Source: Physcomitrium patens (taxonomy: Eukaryota > Streptophyta > Bryopsida > Funariales > Funariaceae). Taken from it: a stretch of DNA of 64,000 bases. This document shows, in pieces, positions 35,413-47,129 of this stretch (the first letter of the stretch is position 1; every line of letters begins with the position of its first letter). Where the stretch lies: contig NC_037260.1 of NCBI RefSeq assembly GCF_000002425.4, positions 10,651,414 to 10,715,413 on the forward strand, read 5' to 3'. The notes under the pieces were generated by a model. The model was not told the origin of the DNA. It made no database searches and saw only the letters and a program-made list of their open reading frames with translations. A program made the position numbers and the translations under genes.

Positions 35413-37260
35413 TCAATATAAAGCTTCAATTCTCTTTGTTTTATTTGCAAGATTCTTTGCTAGCTTCCATATGCATTCACTAATATTATATCCATGCCAT
35501 TGAATAAGATATTCCAACCTATTTTGGCATCGCCTTGAATCTAAGACTTCTTCTATTGCAAATTCTTGATTATTATCCTTTTCTATATGAAGAGGTGGTA
35601 TTTGTCTTCTTTTTGAGATATTCATTGTCTTATATGACTCAAGAAGGGATACATGAAATACATTGTAGATCTTCATAGACTTCGGTAGATATAATTGATA
35701 AGGAACATGATTAACTTGTTCATTAATAGAAAAATATCCAAGCCTATAATAATCCAACTTATCATGAAGATGAGTGGTCTTGATATTATGACAAAGTAAT
35801 CATACCTTATTACCTATATTGAATTGTGGTTATTTCTTGTGATAGGCATTTACATTAATCTTTTGTTATTCTTGAGCTTTGTTTAACTACGCCTTCATTG
35901 TTTCATGTAGCTTTGACAAACAATTTACCAAATCTTCTACCATAGGATTATTAATTTTTAAAAAGTTAAAAGTATTAAATTATGGATACTAACCATAATT
36001 AACAAAAAAGGTGTTTTCTCAGTAGAAGAACATATCAAATTATTTTATACAAATTATACCAATGATAAAAGAATTGTCCAATCATCTTAATGATAGTTGA
36101 TGGTACACCTCAAGTATTGCTTCAAAATTTGATTCACTTGTTCCATTTGTTCATCAATTTGATGATGAAAAACCAAAGAGAGTTTTATATCCACCTTTAA
36201 AGTCTTGAAAAAGATTTTCCAAAATCTTGATATAAATTGAATCTTCATATTTAATATAATATCTTTAAGCAATCCGTGATAGTGATAGATATTGTTAAGA
36301 AAAAGCTTAGACATTTCTTCATTTATGATAGATTTTATACATATTATAAAATATTCCATCTTTATAAAATGATCTACTACTATGAATATAGAATCATATG
36401 AACATGAGATTGGAAGATCTATAATAAGATCCATAGAAACAAAAGACGATGGTTGTTCTCGAATAGGTAATGGCTGAAGAAGTCCATAAGATCGATGGCA
36501 ATGAATTTTGGATCTTGAACAAATATCACATGATTGTACAAAGTTTTTTTTTACTGCCTTCTACATTTGAGGCTACCAAATTTTTTTTGATATTAGCTCC
36601 AAAGTATTTTTTTTATCTAAAATGTCCAACAGTTGGAAAGTCATGACATACTTAAAAAATACGTAATCATATCTCATCTTTTGGAATGTATAATCGTCCT
36701 TCAAAATAGAGTAGGTTGTTCTTGAACTTGAACTTAGAAGTATTATGAGACTTAAAAGAATTATTCTTAATACCATAGATAAGAGGATTTGAAGACATAC
36801 TTGATTGAATTTGCTTGATAAAGGTTGAATGAATAGTCAATGTTAATTTAGATGCTTGAAGGTGAGAATATTTTAGCTTCAAGAAAATCATTCTTTGTTG
36901 ATCAAAAGATGCATCTCCTTCTATTGGTACAAGATAAAAACATTTAGAAATGGCATTTGACAAACCTTGTTGTTTTTCAGGACAATACATGATCTTTAAA
37001 TCAAATCTTGATAAAAATATGTACCAATGAACTTGGTGATAATTTAAAATATATATATTGACATGAAATACTTAAGGTTCTTGTGATCTATATACATGAT
37101 GACTAGACTCAAGGTGCCTTCTAAATAATGATGCCATTCTTGAAATGAATCCAAAATTACAAGGAGTTCATTGTTGTGGATTTCATAATTAATCTTGGTT
37201 GCTGAAATTTTTTTGGAATAAAAAGCTACTAAATGGAGTTTGTTATTTGCTCCCATTTAT
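35413..37260 (-). pseudogene. B1 pol, 3' part: RNase H, integrase, chromodomain (decayed)
   Basis: RNase H piece at 37044-37256 (LHLVAFYSKKISATKINYE, then IDHKNLKYFMS). Integrase at 36087-36570, with CSRSKIHCHRSYGLLQPL-like zinc-finger remains near 36470-36530, MDLIIDLP at 36434 and a HPQTDGQ-like HHQIDEQMEQVNQ. Chromodomain at 35413-35600 with EFAIEEVLDSRRCQNRLEY and LIQWHGYNISE. Stops and frameshifts separate the pieces. Confidence 0.85.
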
Positions 37261-38857
37261 GATAATATTTCATCAAAGGCAAAATTTATTGTATCTATTT
37301 CCATGAAAAATGCCTTGGAGAGTCAATATGATATAAGATTAGGGCAGAAATAAATTCTTTTTTGAAAGCATCAAATGATGCTTTAGCTTCTTTACTCTAC
37401 TCAAGTTTGTCTTTACAAATTAAATGTATAAGTAGAGCTATAACTTGAAAAATATTCTTGATGAAGATTGGAGAATAATTGACAAAGTCTAAAAAGCATT
37501 GGACATCTCATATTATTCTTAAAATCTTCCAATCCATGATAGTCTGGACCTTCTTCGGATTCATCATTAGTCCTTTATTAGAAATGATGTATTTTAGGAA
37601 GTCAACTTGAGCAGTATGGAATACATACTTTTCTAACTTGGCATATAATTGTATATCTCTAAGTTTTTGTAGTACACAACAAATATGAACATCATGAACT
37701 TTTGTATTTTAAGAGTAGATTAAGATATTGTCTAAATAATTGATAATAAAATCATTAAGAGATTCACAAAAGACATCATTTATTAGATGTTGAAAAATAG
37801 TTGGTACTTTTGTGAGTCCAAAAGGCATGACATTATATTCAAAATGTCCATATCTGGTTCTAAACTTAGTTTCTCATTCATCTCCCTTTTTAATGCATAT
37901 TAGATTATATGTTTTTTATGGATCTATTATTATATAGTTCTTTGCTTGATTCAGTTGATCAAAAAGTTCTAAAATCAAAGTTAGAGGATATCTATTCTTG
38001 ATGGTGATCTTGTTGAATCTTCAATAGTCCACACATATTGACAGAGATCTGTCTTTTTTCTTCACAAATAAGATAGGAGCCAAGACTAAAGATTTAGAAT
38101 GTCATCTAAAATTTTTAGCTAAGTTTTTATCAATGTACTCATTGAGTGCAACCAATTCATTTTGTGATAGGCTATAAATTGATCCAAATGGTGGTTGAGT
38201 TCCTTCATGCAAATCAATGAAACAATCATAAGGACAATGCTCTAAAAGAATATCTGCATTCTTCTTTTTAAAAATATCCTAGAAAACTTGATATTGACTA
38301 AGAATACTACTTAACATCTTTTGACTTTCAGAAATGGCCTTGGCATATAAAGCAAAAGATAATCCTTATTTTGCAGCATGTATAAAATCTTTTGTATCTA
38401 CTAATAAGGATTTGGATATATTAGACTTATATATTTCTACTTGACTAACAAGATTTTAGGTTAAACTATCAAAAAAATTAAAATTACAAAAAATCCAATC
38501 TATCTAAAGATTATACTTTTTTAATCAAGTTATTTTTAAAATAATCAAATTGAATGGAGATCTTATTACATTAAATATCACTATGCTATTATGATCTTTA
38601 ATTGCTATATCTAAATAAATAGTCTCATGTTTAATATATCTAAAAGATAGCAAACTATCATCTATAACTTTTTCATGTATAAGTTTAGTTTTTTTGATTA
38701 ACAATATCTTTTGTTTTTTGAAAAAATATTTGTCTATAAAACAGGCTAAGGCTTCTAAATCTAACAAAGCTAAGACTTTATGATTTTTTGATCTTAAATA
38801 AACTTCTATAATAAAACAAGGTGAGGGAAGTGAGGAAATAATAGAAGCTTTACTCAA
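37261..38857 (-). pseudogene. B1 pol, 5' part: protease and reverse transcriptase (decayed)
   Basis: The protease fragment at 38525-38857 reads VLALLDLEALACFIDKYF, where the active-site DSGA has become DLEA. RT traces occur at 37600-38150 ([19 protein letters not shown] around 37800-37850 and a YLD box near 37730). No frame longer than 110 codons survives. Confidence 0.75.
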
Positions 38858-39956
38858 AATTATACAAGAATCTATTTATATGGTTCCTATTATAGTTAGA
38901 AAAACTTTTTTTTGGCATCTTATCTTTATTTGGCAACCATGCTTCTTATTTTGTGATTGTATTATTTCTTTGGATAATGTTGAGTAATATGTTTAGTTTC
39001 TTCACAATATAAGCTAAAACCCTCTTGACATTATCAAGTCTTTTCCTGCTCTATGAAGGATTTAAAATGTATCATATCAATTTGCATTGGTTTTGGCCTT
39101 GATGAATATGTTTTTAAAAACTTGGAAGTTGCCATCATTATTTGGTTTGTTCTTCTGTAACAAAATCTTTTTTCTTGATGTCTTTTAAATATTTGATTGT
39201 AATATGCAATGGCTTAAGCAATAAATTATTTCAAAGATTTTCTCTTTGATATTGTTAGTATTAAATCTTTGACATTATCCTTCAATCCATATCAAAATTA
39301 ACTGAAAAGGGCTTTGTTATTCCAATCCACATTGTAAGCAAGATTTTGGAATTCAGTAGTATATATGGTGGCTAACCATGATCCTTGTTGTGAAGATAAG
39401 ATCTTCATCTCTGCTACTCTTTTTCAATTACTTTCTCCAAATGTGGCCGTAAACACTTCTAGGAATGAATTCAAATCATAAAAGATTCACAAATTTTTTC
39501 TATTATAAGTACAAACTAAAAGAGAGCACTTCGTGATAAAAGTATGTCTATGAATCTAACTTGAGTAAATCCATCAGAATATTGGAAGAAATACAATCTT
39601 AGATAAATCTTGATTTGTTATAAAAATCTTCAAAATTTTGATCTTATTCCATCAAACTTCTTAGGCATACTAACCCTTGTCCCCATCACATTTGTTGAAG
39701 CAAAACTCCCTAGATTTAATTGCAAGGTTGATTTATTTGCTTCCTTCAATTGCACAATTTCTTGCCACAAACTCTAAACTTCTTCTATAGGCATAGGCAT
39801 AGTACTTCTATGATTTATGTTGAAAATATGTGAGATTTCTACTCTTAGAGTATTGACAAGCTCATAAAGATTTGTAATAGTTGTAAATCTATTGTCACTT
39901 ATATTGAAAGTAGCATCCATAATCTTTCTTTCCATAAACAATTCAAACAAATTCAA
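38858..39956 (-). pseudogene. B1 gag (decayed)
   Basis: The start region at 39956 reads MNLFELFMERKIMDATFN, followed by ELVNTLRVEISHIFN. The same start exists in B2 at 58107 (MNLFKLSIEVKFIDATLN). The capsid and zinc-knuckle parts are recognisable only by position and by faint similarity to B2. Confidence 0.65.
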
Positions 39957-40178
39957 AAAGTTAAATTAGAGGAAGATAATCTATAACTTCTAATATCAAA
40001 TAAAAATTTCTACAAAGAGAGATAATCTCCTCTCTTTAAGAAAAAGATAATTGCTTCAAAATAAGATTTTTTGTTAAAAGATAGATAGTCCGCAATCTTT
40101 AAAATATAACAATAGAAGTAGAATAATCTACTAACTTCTAAATTAAGATAAAAATAGTAAATTAGTATTCTTATAAAC

Positions 40179-40719
40179 TATCTAAGATATAAATCTTGAA
40201 CAAAGAAAATCCTCAATACACTCTTGTATCAATGAAAGGAACTAGAAAGTCGCTTAAAGATGATATAATATTGAACTAGAATGGCTATTGCCAAAAACAA
40301 GAAAACTAGAAAGTCTTGAAATAAGACTAAGGATTAGAAAGACATTGACAAGAATGAAAAAGACTACACTCTTGTCTCCATATATACTTTTAACTAGAAG
40401 CTACATGGCAATGTCTTATAGGACTTTTAAAACGTGTTGATTTTGCAAGACACGTATCATAACTTGTAATGCAAGTTTTCTATATGTGTGCCATATAATT
40501 AGCTTCTTTTACAAGCTATCAATATATGGTTAATTTATTGACTAAGTTGATTAATAGATTAATCAACTGCAAATACATGTAAAGTCAAAGCAACGTCTTT
40601 ACAGCTTTTAGAAAGTTTTTCTAAAAGGTCTTATGAAATTAACATATTTTTATCTACTTTTATCTATTTCTGTCGAATCATATAGGTATTTTCTAGAGTA
40701 CCTATGTATATTCGTGTTA
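40179..40719 (-). repeat. 5' LTR of B1
   Basis: Plus-strand limits are TATCTAAGATATAAATC and TATTCGTGTTA. About 541 bp, alignable over its whole length to 32572-33111, with many differences. Confidence 0.85.
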
Positions 40720-41869
40720 ATTAGTGATTGTAGGTATATGTTGCATTTTTAGCCTTTAGATAGTTGCATGTATTTATATAGTTCCTTTTATAGTGTATAT
40801 TAGAAGTCAATACTATTGATCTTATTCACCAAATTACTTGGATAGTAACCACATCTAAGATTTTGTCCCAATAGTAGGTACTAATGAGATTTTTCAGCCT
40901 ATTTCAACATTGGCTACCTCAAAGAGGCTTTGAATCTCATCAGTAGATATATTTCATGAGATGGAAGATGATACTTGTAGTATGGTGAGATATTGATTCC
41001 TAAGATGAATTAGAGGCATTTCTTTACTAGATTGGAAGCTTAAGTTTTAAATGTAAATAAAAAAAAAAACATCAAAGATCTCACACTTTTAATGAGTAGT
41101 ATGCTTTTGAGCTATTGCTACAATATTTGGTGCATTAGGTGCTCCAAACCTAGAGAAGATGGAGTGAGAAACATTTACTTAAGTTGCAAGAAGTTGAATA
41201 TTATTGAGAGGTAAGAATAGAACTTATTTCAGTTCATATGGAAAGTGCTATCTCAAGTCAATGCCTACAGTGAAGAAAGAAGTTCCACTCTAAAGAGAAG
41301 TTAGTATATCTTTGGAAGAAACAAAAAGAAAAAGAGTAGTTACTTTCTTAGACTTCACTCCACCCACTTTATCACAAATGTCTCAAGCAATAAAGGTAAT
41401 TTTATCTGTAATAGAAGAACCATCATCATTTGAGCCACTCTAAATATTTATTAAATGCTTGAAGCATAAATATGGAATTTTTAGGCATGATCAAATGCAA
41501 TGCATTAAAAAAATTTGACATGAAAAAGAAGACACCTTATATATTATGTATACTTATTTAGCTTGTTTGTTGTACAATTAAGAAGTATATTTGTTGAGAG
41601 TCAACTTGTTAAGATTTTTTTTATATAAGATTAATAAGAGATTCTTTGATTTAGGTATATTAAGAATTATTTCAACTTTGACAGCAAGTCAACATTGGCA
41701 CAAGTATTTACTGAAGTTGAAAAATGTGATAGGGCCCTTTATTAGCATGATATTATTGATATGGTTGCTTAGATGACAAATGTATCTAGGCCTTAGAAGG
41801 TTGCAATTATTATAAGTAGCTTGGCAAAAATTCAATCTGAAAGGTGTTACAAGCATATATATTTAGTCC
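40720..41869. other. AT-rich region, nothing identified
   Basis: Contains a 61-codon plus-strand frame (41591-41776) and other short frames, possibly remains of another element, but no motif is diagnostic. Confidence 0.35.
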
Positions 41870-41889
41870 AATAGTTATTGAAATAATAT

Positions 41890-42010
41890 GAATAGATAGA
41901 AATAGATTAAAATAGATAAATTTAACAATATCTTATAGAGAAGCTTTTCAGAAGCTTTACAGATGTGGCTTTGATTTTACATGTGTTTGTAATTGATTGA
42001 TAAGTGTAAA
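41890..42010 (+). repeat. Family B LTR fragment, plus orientation
   Basis: Matches the first quarter of the family B LTR: AGAAGCTTTTCAGAAGC, TTTGATTTTACATGTGTTTG and TTGATTGATAAG. It breaks off at about 42010. Confidence 0.65.
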
Positions 42011-42067
42011 AGATAAGAACTTAAAGAAGATACTTAAATAAATGAAATAAGTATCAAAAAAAGATTT

Positions 42068-42111
42068 AAATAATAATAATAATAATAATAATAATAAGAA
42101 GAAGAAGAAGA
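42068..42111. repeat. (AAT)n(AAG)n microsatellite
   Basis: About nine AAT units run into about six AAG units, lying between two family B LTR fragments of opposite orientation. Confidence 0.9.
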
Positions 42112-42134
42112 AAGTATATATATTCAAGAAGAAA

Positions 42135-42640
42135 TTAGAATGGCTATTGCCAAAGACTAAAAATTTAGAGACTTTTGAAATTAGATTAGAAGCAAGAAAG
42201 AAATTAACAAAAGTGAAGAAGGCTTCATTGTTGCCTCTATATATACTATTTAACTAAGAGCTATGTGACAACATTCTATGAGACCTCCAACACATGTCCA
42301 ATTTATGACATACATGTCTTGACTTATAAAATAAGTCTTCTATATGTACACCACATAATTAACTTATATCACAAGCTACCAATATGTGTAACGCATGGCT
42401 AACTTATTGGCCAAGTATTCAACCTATTAATCACCTATAGATACACTTAAAGATGAAATTGCATCTATGAAGCTTCTAAAAAACTTATCTACAAGATATT
42501 ATCAAATGAATTTATTTTTATCTACTTCTACCTATTCATATTATCTAGTTAATTACAGGAGTAAATGTATATGTTTGTGACATTATTCAACCTTCTAAAG
42601 ACAAGTTCTATAAGAAATAATAATCACATGTTGAAGAAAT
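42135..42640 (-). repeat. Family B 3' LTR fragment plus adjoining internal sequence
   Basis: Positions 42135-42582 match the minus-oriented family B LTR from within its first 80 bp to its TTTGTGACA terminus. The next 60 bp (ATTATTCAACCTTCTAAAGAC and on) match the internal sequence beside the B1 and B2 3' LTRs. This is therefore a truncated 3' end of a third or fourth family B element, not a solo LTR. Confidence 0.7.
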
Positions 42641-43059
42641 GAATGAGCTAAAATAAACCTCAAGTATTTAGAAATTTATTCTAGTTTACAATAAGCAAAT
42701 TATTAAGTAATTTTTTAGAAATTATAACTATTATTCAAATCTTAATTAAATCACTCCTTATTCTTTATAAATCACATAAGTAATCAAGCAATCTTCTACT
42801 ACTAATCTACACTTATAATAATAAATCACTCACAAAATTCATGCATTGAGATTTATTAATTAATTATTTGTTTATTTATTTACTTATTTTTATTTAATTA
42901 AAATTCATTGGTTAACAAAAAATCATTTCAATATAAGTTATTATCTACAAATAACTTTTCATTCAAAAGTATCTTTGCATCCATGCATAAAAACTTCATC
43001 TTTGATTTAAATCTTTATCCAACATTAATTTTCATCCGATACACATCTCATCCGATTTA
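42641..43059. other. AT-rich spacer, nothing recognised
   Basis: No supported feature. Confidence 0.4.
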
Positions 43060-44160
43060 ACCTAATTCCACCCTAACCTAATTCATCTCTGTCTACTCTA
43101 GTCGTCATGGTGCGACTTTATCTTCAGTGGAGATGTTCTCATCAAGTCGAAAGATTTGGATGTAGGGGTTGCTTTATTGTGAATTGAATCCCAAATCCTC
43201 AACACACTGATCAACCCCATAATGAAAAAAAAAACGTCGTTATCCTTCATAACCCCAACCATTGTGAAGCTGCGCCGTACCTCCGTGTTGTAAAAGTATT
43301 TAGAAGAGGGGAGAGCCTCTTTGGTCGTAGCTTGATGTCACAGCAGGCCAAAGAACACAATTGAGCGGAAAATTTAGGATTGTTGAGATCTTCTGCAATT
43401 CTTTATTTGAGCAGACCAACAGTGATTGACTTCACTTGCACCAGATCATTAGCTCAAGCCACGATTTTTCTTTCATTTTTTCATCTCAGAACCCACAATT
43501 AATCTTTGAGGTGAATTCAGAACAGCGCTAAGGTAAGATAAAAAAATATTTTGAATGAGCAAGCAAATCTGTCCATTCTCGAAATCAAGTCGCAATGGTG
43601 GTGGGTTGTTTAAATCCTCATCAACAACCATGGGCGTTGACACAGCAGCTCCCAAATCTCACGTAGCTCAATGCAGTCAATTGGAGATGAACCAGCTACG
43701 ACAGTGTTGTAGTCGCTTCCACCGGCAATGCAACTGCAACGGATTAAGAACACACATAAAAACCAGCAGAAAACAACTCGACAACGAACTTCTTGGTCTG
43801 TTTCTGCTGAATTGCTCCAAATCGAGTTGCCGCAACTTCCTGCAGTCGGAGCTCCAGAAGAAAACACCCAGATAAAAAAACAAAAAAAAATTACCACTTC
43901 GCACTCATTGATTTCCGGGCTCCATGCTGATCACAGAACAAAAGAAGAAGATGCTGCACCACAGCATCTCAAGGGGACGAAAAACAAACACCTCGCATCC
44001 ACACACATAAGCTTTGGAGCCCACACCAAAAACTTCGAAGCCCTTCTACCAGCTCACATAAATGAAATACAAAAAAGGAGGAAGAATGTAGCCTGGGCCG
44101 ATAACTACCTTGAACCCCAGCGGCTTCTCTGCAATTTTTGGCTGGCATTCCTTCAGACCA
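43060..44160. other. GC-richer island of unknown nature
   Basis: Composition is like that of the gene islands, in contrast to both flanks. Overlapping frames exist on both strands: minus 43473-43655 (MGAAVSTPMVVDEDLNNPP), minus 43610-43897, plus 43555-43875 and plus 43728-44246, the last running into a poly-T tract. None resembles a family I know, and I cannot choose a strand. It could be a first exon with its promoter, a gene fragment or a non-coding transcript. Confidence 0.4.
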
Positions 44161-44164
44161 GTAA

Positions 44165-44166
<2 letters not shown>

Positions 44167-44197
<31 letters not shown>
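44167..44197. repeat. Poly(T) run of 31 bases
   Basis: Homopolymer marking the right edge of the GC-richer island. Confidence 0.95.
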
Positions 44198-45117
44198 CTT
44201 TAGAACTTTTTTGAATCATAATTCTACTTTAATTTTTTTATCCTAATCACTAAAATCAAAGACAACAAAAAAAATAATTCTACAACTATTGTTCTCATGT
44301 CTATTTATTTAAGAATTTTTATACTATTCATCATACATTGTGATTTTAAGTACATTAATTGTATTTTTTTGTACTAAATATAGAAGAGATACAATTCTAT
44401 GATTCACATATGGCGACCATCTCCGACAATTCAAAGAGGCAAAGAATCCAAAAGTTCTTGCTACTTAGCAAATCCTTATCTAAAGTTAGTTACTATTGAT
44501 TTTGATATTTTATCAAGACTAGAAGGAGTAATGCTAAAAAACCAAAATAATACTCATTTAAAAGATCATAGTTAATATTAATTGCACTTCTATCTTGCTA
44601 ATTTTAATTTTCTTGAGATAGAAGAACTATTGAAGAAAATGGTCTATTTATTAAAATAAGGTGAGATAGTTCTATAAGAAGGAAAAAAAAAATGGTAAAA
44701 AAATAGAAGATGGAAGAAAAATGAAATATTAGAAAGTAAAAAATCTAAAAATTAGTATTATGAAATTCTCCTCCAAGGAAAAGGAATTAGATTAGAAGCC
44801 TTAGAAATCTATATATCTTCTACAATATACAAGTTGGCTACTTTTTTGCTCTAAGACTAGCTTATAGAAATAGCTTATTATGTGAACTAGATTTGAATCC
44901 AAATCATCTCATATATAATCATTTTTTGTAACCAACTACTTAACAATCCAAAGATGTTAAACTTTTTCAAGTTATTTCTAAATTTTATAATTTATTTTCA
45001 TTTTTTATATCTTCTTTTTTTACATAGGATTTAATTTATTTCTTATTAAGTAAAAGAAGTAATATTGTAATAGAACCAAGAACCATTCATAAAATTATTC
45101 TTGCCTCTTTTATGATA
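44198..45117. other. AT-rich spacer, nothing recognised
   Basis: No supported feature up to the TA dinucleotide flanking the Tc1-type transposon. Confidence 0.4.
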
Positions 45118-45337
45118 TAGTGACTCAAAAAACTATTCTAATGTTGACATATTTTGAAAAGAATAGTGTATTATATATGAATTGTAGTGAATAATGATAT
45201 TTGGTTTATATAGCAAATAAACTACTCTTTTACAACTACCCAATGAGCCTAGGTTGAAAAGAATCCTAAAGATAATTGTGGAGCTATGACCAATGTAATT
45301 TGGAGTAGTATTGAAATAATTTTTTGAGTGTAGTATC
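45118..45337. repeat. Left terminal inverted repeat of the Tc1-type element
   Basis: Aligns to the reverse complement of 46897-47116 with identical length. Good landmarks are TGTTGACATATTTTGAAAAG near 45143, GGTTTATATAGCAAATAAA near 45213 and GTAGTATC at the inner end. Confidence 0.9.
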
Positions 45338-45499
45338 TAATTTTTGAATTCTATCAATTACTCAATATTACAACATTCTATCATCATCATATTTACTATG
45401 AAAATATTATTACCAATCTCATGATATCATTAATGGTTACTAGCAGCTATAAAAGCACTATTCTTAATTACAATTTTTGGCATTGACATATTCCAAATT

Positions 45500-45690
45500 A
45501 CCATATTTTAGGATCTTTTAGAATCTTTTGTAAATTTCTAGAATCTTTTAGATACTTATAGAATCTTCTATAATCTTTTAGAAAGTTTCATAGGCTTTTA
45601 GAAGCATCTTTAGACATCTAGAAGCTTCTTTAGACTTTTAGAAATTTCCATAAAAAGTACTATAGACTTTTGTAACCTTCATTACAATAT
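45500..45690 (+). promoter_or_regulatory. Possible promoter of the Tc1-type transposase
   Basis: A run of TTTTAGAATC and TCTAGAAGCTTCTTTAGA motifs (the last at 45617-45633) is followed by ATATAAATAG, a good TATA box, at about 45679-45688, 110 bp before the transposase ATG. The GAA/TTC units are spaced like degenerate heat-shock elements, but most are imperfect. Confidence 0.35.
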
Positions 45691-45798
45691 AAATAGGAAT
45701 CTTTGGAAGTACTTTTGCTATCATTCTCATTCTTTGTCTTTAATCTTTATATATTTCTTGGTCAGATTCTTGTATCCTTGACAATTCCTTAACCAACT

Positions 45799-46886
45799 AT
45801 GAAATCCATTCTCTGCTCTCTCCAAGATAATATTACCTTTATTATTCTTCATTTTAAAAAATCTTATGTCTAAATTACTTATGAACTTGGCTGTAGTAAA
45901 GTTACTATTTTTAAGCTAGCAATAAAGATTACTTTTAATAGGAAGAATCATAAATTAGGCAAACCAAAGGAGCTCAGTGTAGTAGATGAAAGGACAATTA
46001 TTTACCAAATCAACACTAAAAAGATTGAAAATATTATTGAGATTGATAAAAATCTTAACATATTATGAATGGATCTCATAGTTAATGTAACAACTATGAA
46101 ATCCATTCTCCGTACAGATTGAGTAACCAATATTATGAGTAATCTTATGTCAATCCAAACCATTTGAAGTGTTGTCAAGAAATGGAATATGAAAGCCATG
46201 GTGAAGAAGAAAAAGCTACTACTATCTACTCGCCATTAGAAACAATGTTTTGATTTTATTCTAAAATACAAAGAAAGAGCTGTAGAAGATGGAAAGAAGG
46301 TTATTTAAGCAGATAAAATAAAAATCAATAGATTTAGATAAGAAGGCAGAAAGTAGGTGTAGAAACGAAAGGATCAATCTTTGCTTGATAAGAAGATCTA
46401 AGAAATAGTTAAGGATAGGAATAGAAATATAATGGTATGGAATTGTATAGAATAGAATGGAGTTGGAAGGATGGTACAAGTTGAGGGAAGGATGGATGCT
46501 AAGGAATTCATGAAAATTCTTGAAAAAAATATATTCCCTAACATTGAAGAATTTGACATTTCTGAAGAAGAAGTGATTTTTTAGCAAGATAATGATCCCA
46601 AGCATAACTCAAAACTAGCATGAAAGTGATTTAATTATCATGGGATTATAGTAATGGATTGGCCTACTTAGTCTTCTTATCTTAATTCCATTGAACATCT
46701 TTGGAAGCACTTCAAATGCCAGTTCACTACCTAAAAAATAAAACTAAAGGGAGTTTAAAAATTATGAAAAAGAATAGTTGCAAAATAGAATAATATTAAA
46801 GCAATTTGTGCCAAAAGTTGATAGAAAGTATGCCTAGGAGGTTAGAAGCAATTATCAAGGCCAAAAGAGGTCCTACAAAGTATTAA
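45799..46886 (+). pseudogene. Tc1-type transposase (DD34E), broken by stops
   Basis: From the ATG at 45799 the frame stays the same to past the catalytic Glu. It is interrupted only by stops, with one apparent frameshift near 46805 just before the natural end (TAA at 46884). An N-terminal helix-turn-helix region shows ITYELGCSKVTI near 45870 and KLGKPKELS near 45955. Then come KWNMKAMVKKKK, the first catalytic Asp codon (46312), MVWNC and GRMVQVEGRMDAKEF near 46430-46510, QDNDPKHNSKLA with the second Asp (46588), and SIEHLWKHFK with Glu (46693). Exactly 34 codons separate the last two, so it is DD34E (Tc1 type), not the DD39D of typical plant mariner-like elements. All three catalytic codons survive. 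At several stops Trp or Gln is expected (TGG or CAA/CAG to stop). Confidence 0.92.
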
Positions 46887-46896
46887 TATATAATAG

Positions 46897-47116
46897 GATA
46901 CTACACTAAAAAAAATATTTTAATACTATTTCAAATTAGATTGATCATAGTTCCACAATTATGTGATGAATTCTTTTCAACCTAAGCTCATTTGGTAGTC
47001 GTAAAAGAGTATTTTATTTGCTATATAAACCATATGTCATTATTTACTACAATTCATTTATAATACACCATTCTTTTCAAAATATGTCAACATTGAAATA
47101 GTTTTTTGAATTACTA
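46897..47116. repeat. Right terminal inverted repeat of the Tc1-type element
   Basis: Inverted partner of 45118-45337. Starts GATACTACAC at the inner end and finishes GAATTACTA next to the TA target site. Confidence 0.9.
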
Positions 47117-47129
47117 TATATTCTTTAAT

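Larger units (their letters stand above)
32572..40719 (-). mobile_element. Decayed Ty3/gypsy chromovirus, family B, copy B1, with nested repeat
   Basis: LTRs at 32572-33111 and 40179-40719 (about 540 bp each, minus orientation) flank pol and gag remnants that are much more AT-rich and stop-ridden than family A. In element order (right to left): gag, protease, RT, RNase H, integrase and chromodomain. The segment 33539-35225 is a later insertion, shown by family B2, which lacks it at the same point. Flanks GATAG and ATTAG are a weak target duplication. Protein-level similarity to family A (for instance DHKNLKYFMS) shows a related but distinct chromovirus. Confidence 0.88.
45118..47116 (+). mobile_element. 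Tc1-type (DD34E) DNA transposon, structurally complete, inactivated
   Basis: A 1999-bp element with terminal inverted repeats of 220 bp each (45118-45337 and 46897-47116), flanked by the TA duplication expected for Tc1/mariner (45116-45117 and 47117-47118). The ends read TAGTGACTCAAAAAAC and, inverted, TAGTAATTCAAAAAAC; these are one C-to-T change from the usual Tc1 terminus CAGT. Inside lies a transposase pseudogene on the plus strand. I compared the two repeats by eye and find them clearly alignable end to end with scattered substitutions, so both ends are original. Confidence 0.92.

Noticed and set aside
44167..44197. Poly-T as the tail of a processed pseudogene
   Set aside because: A plus-strand retrocopy to its left would end in poly-A; a minus-strand retrocopy would have to lie to its right, where nothing coding is seen.
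43728..44246. 172-codon plus-strand frame
   Set aside because: Its C-terminus is a run of Phe codons from the poly-T tract and the remainder resembles no protein; kept only as part of an unexplained island.
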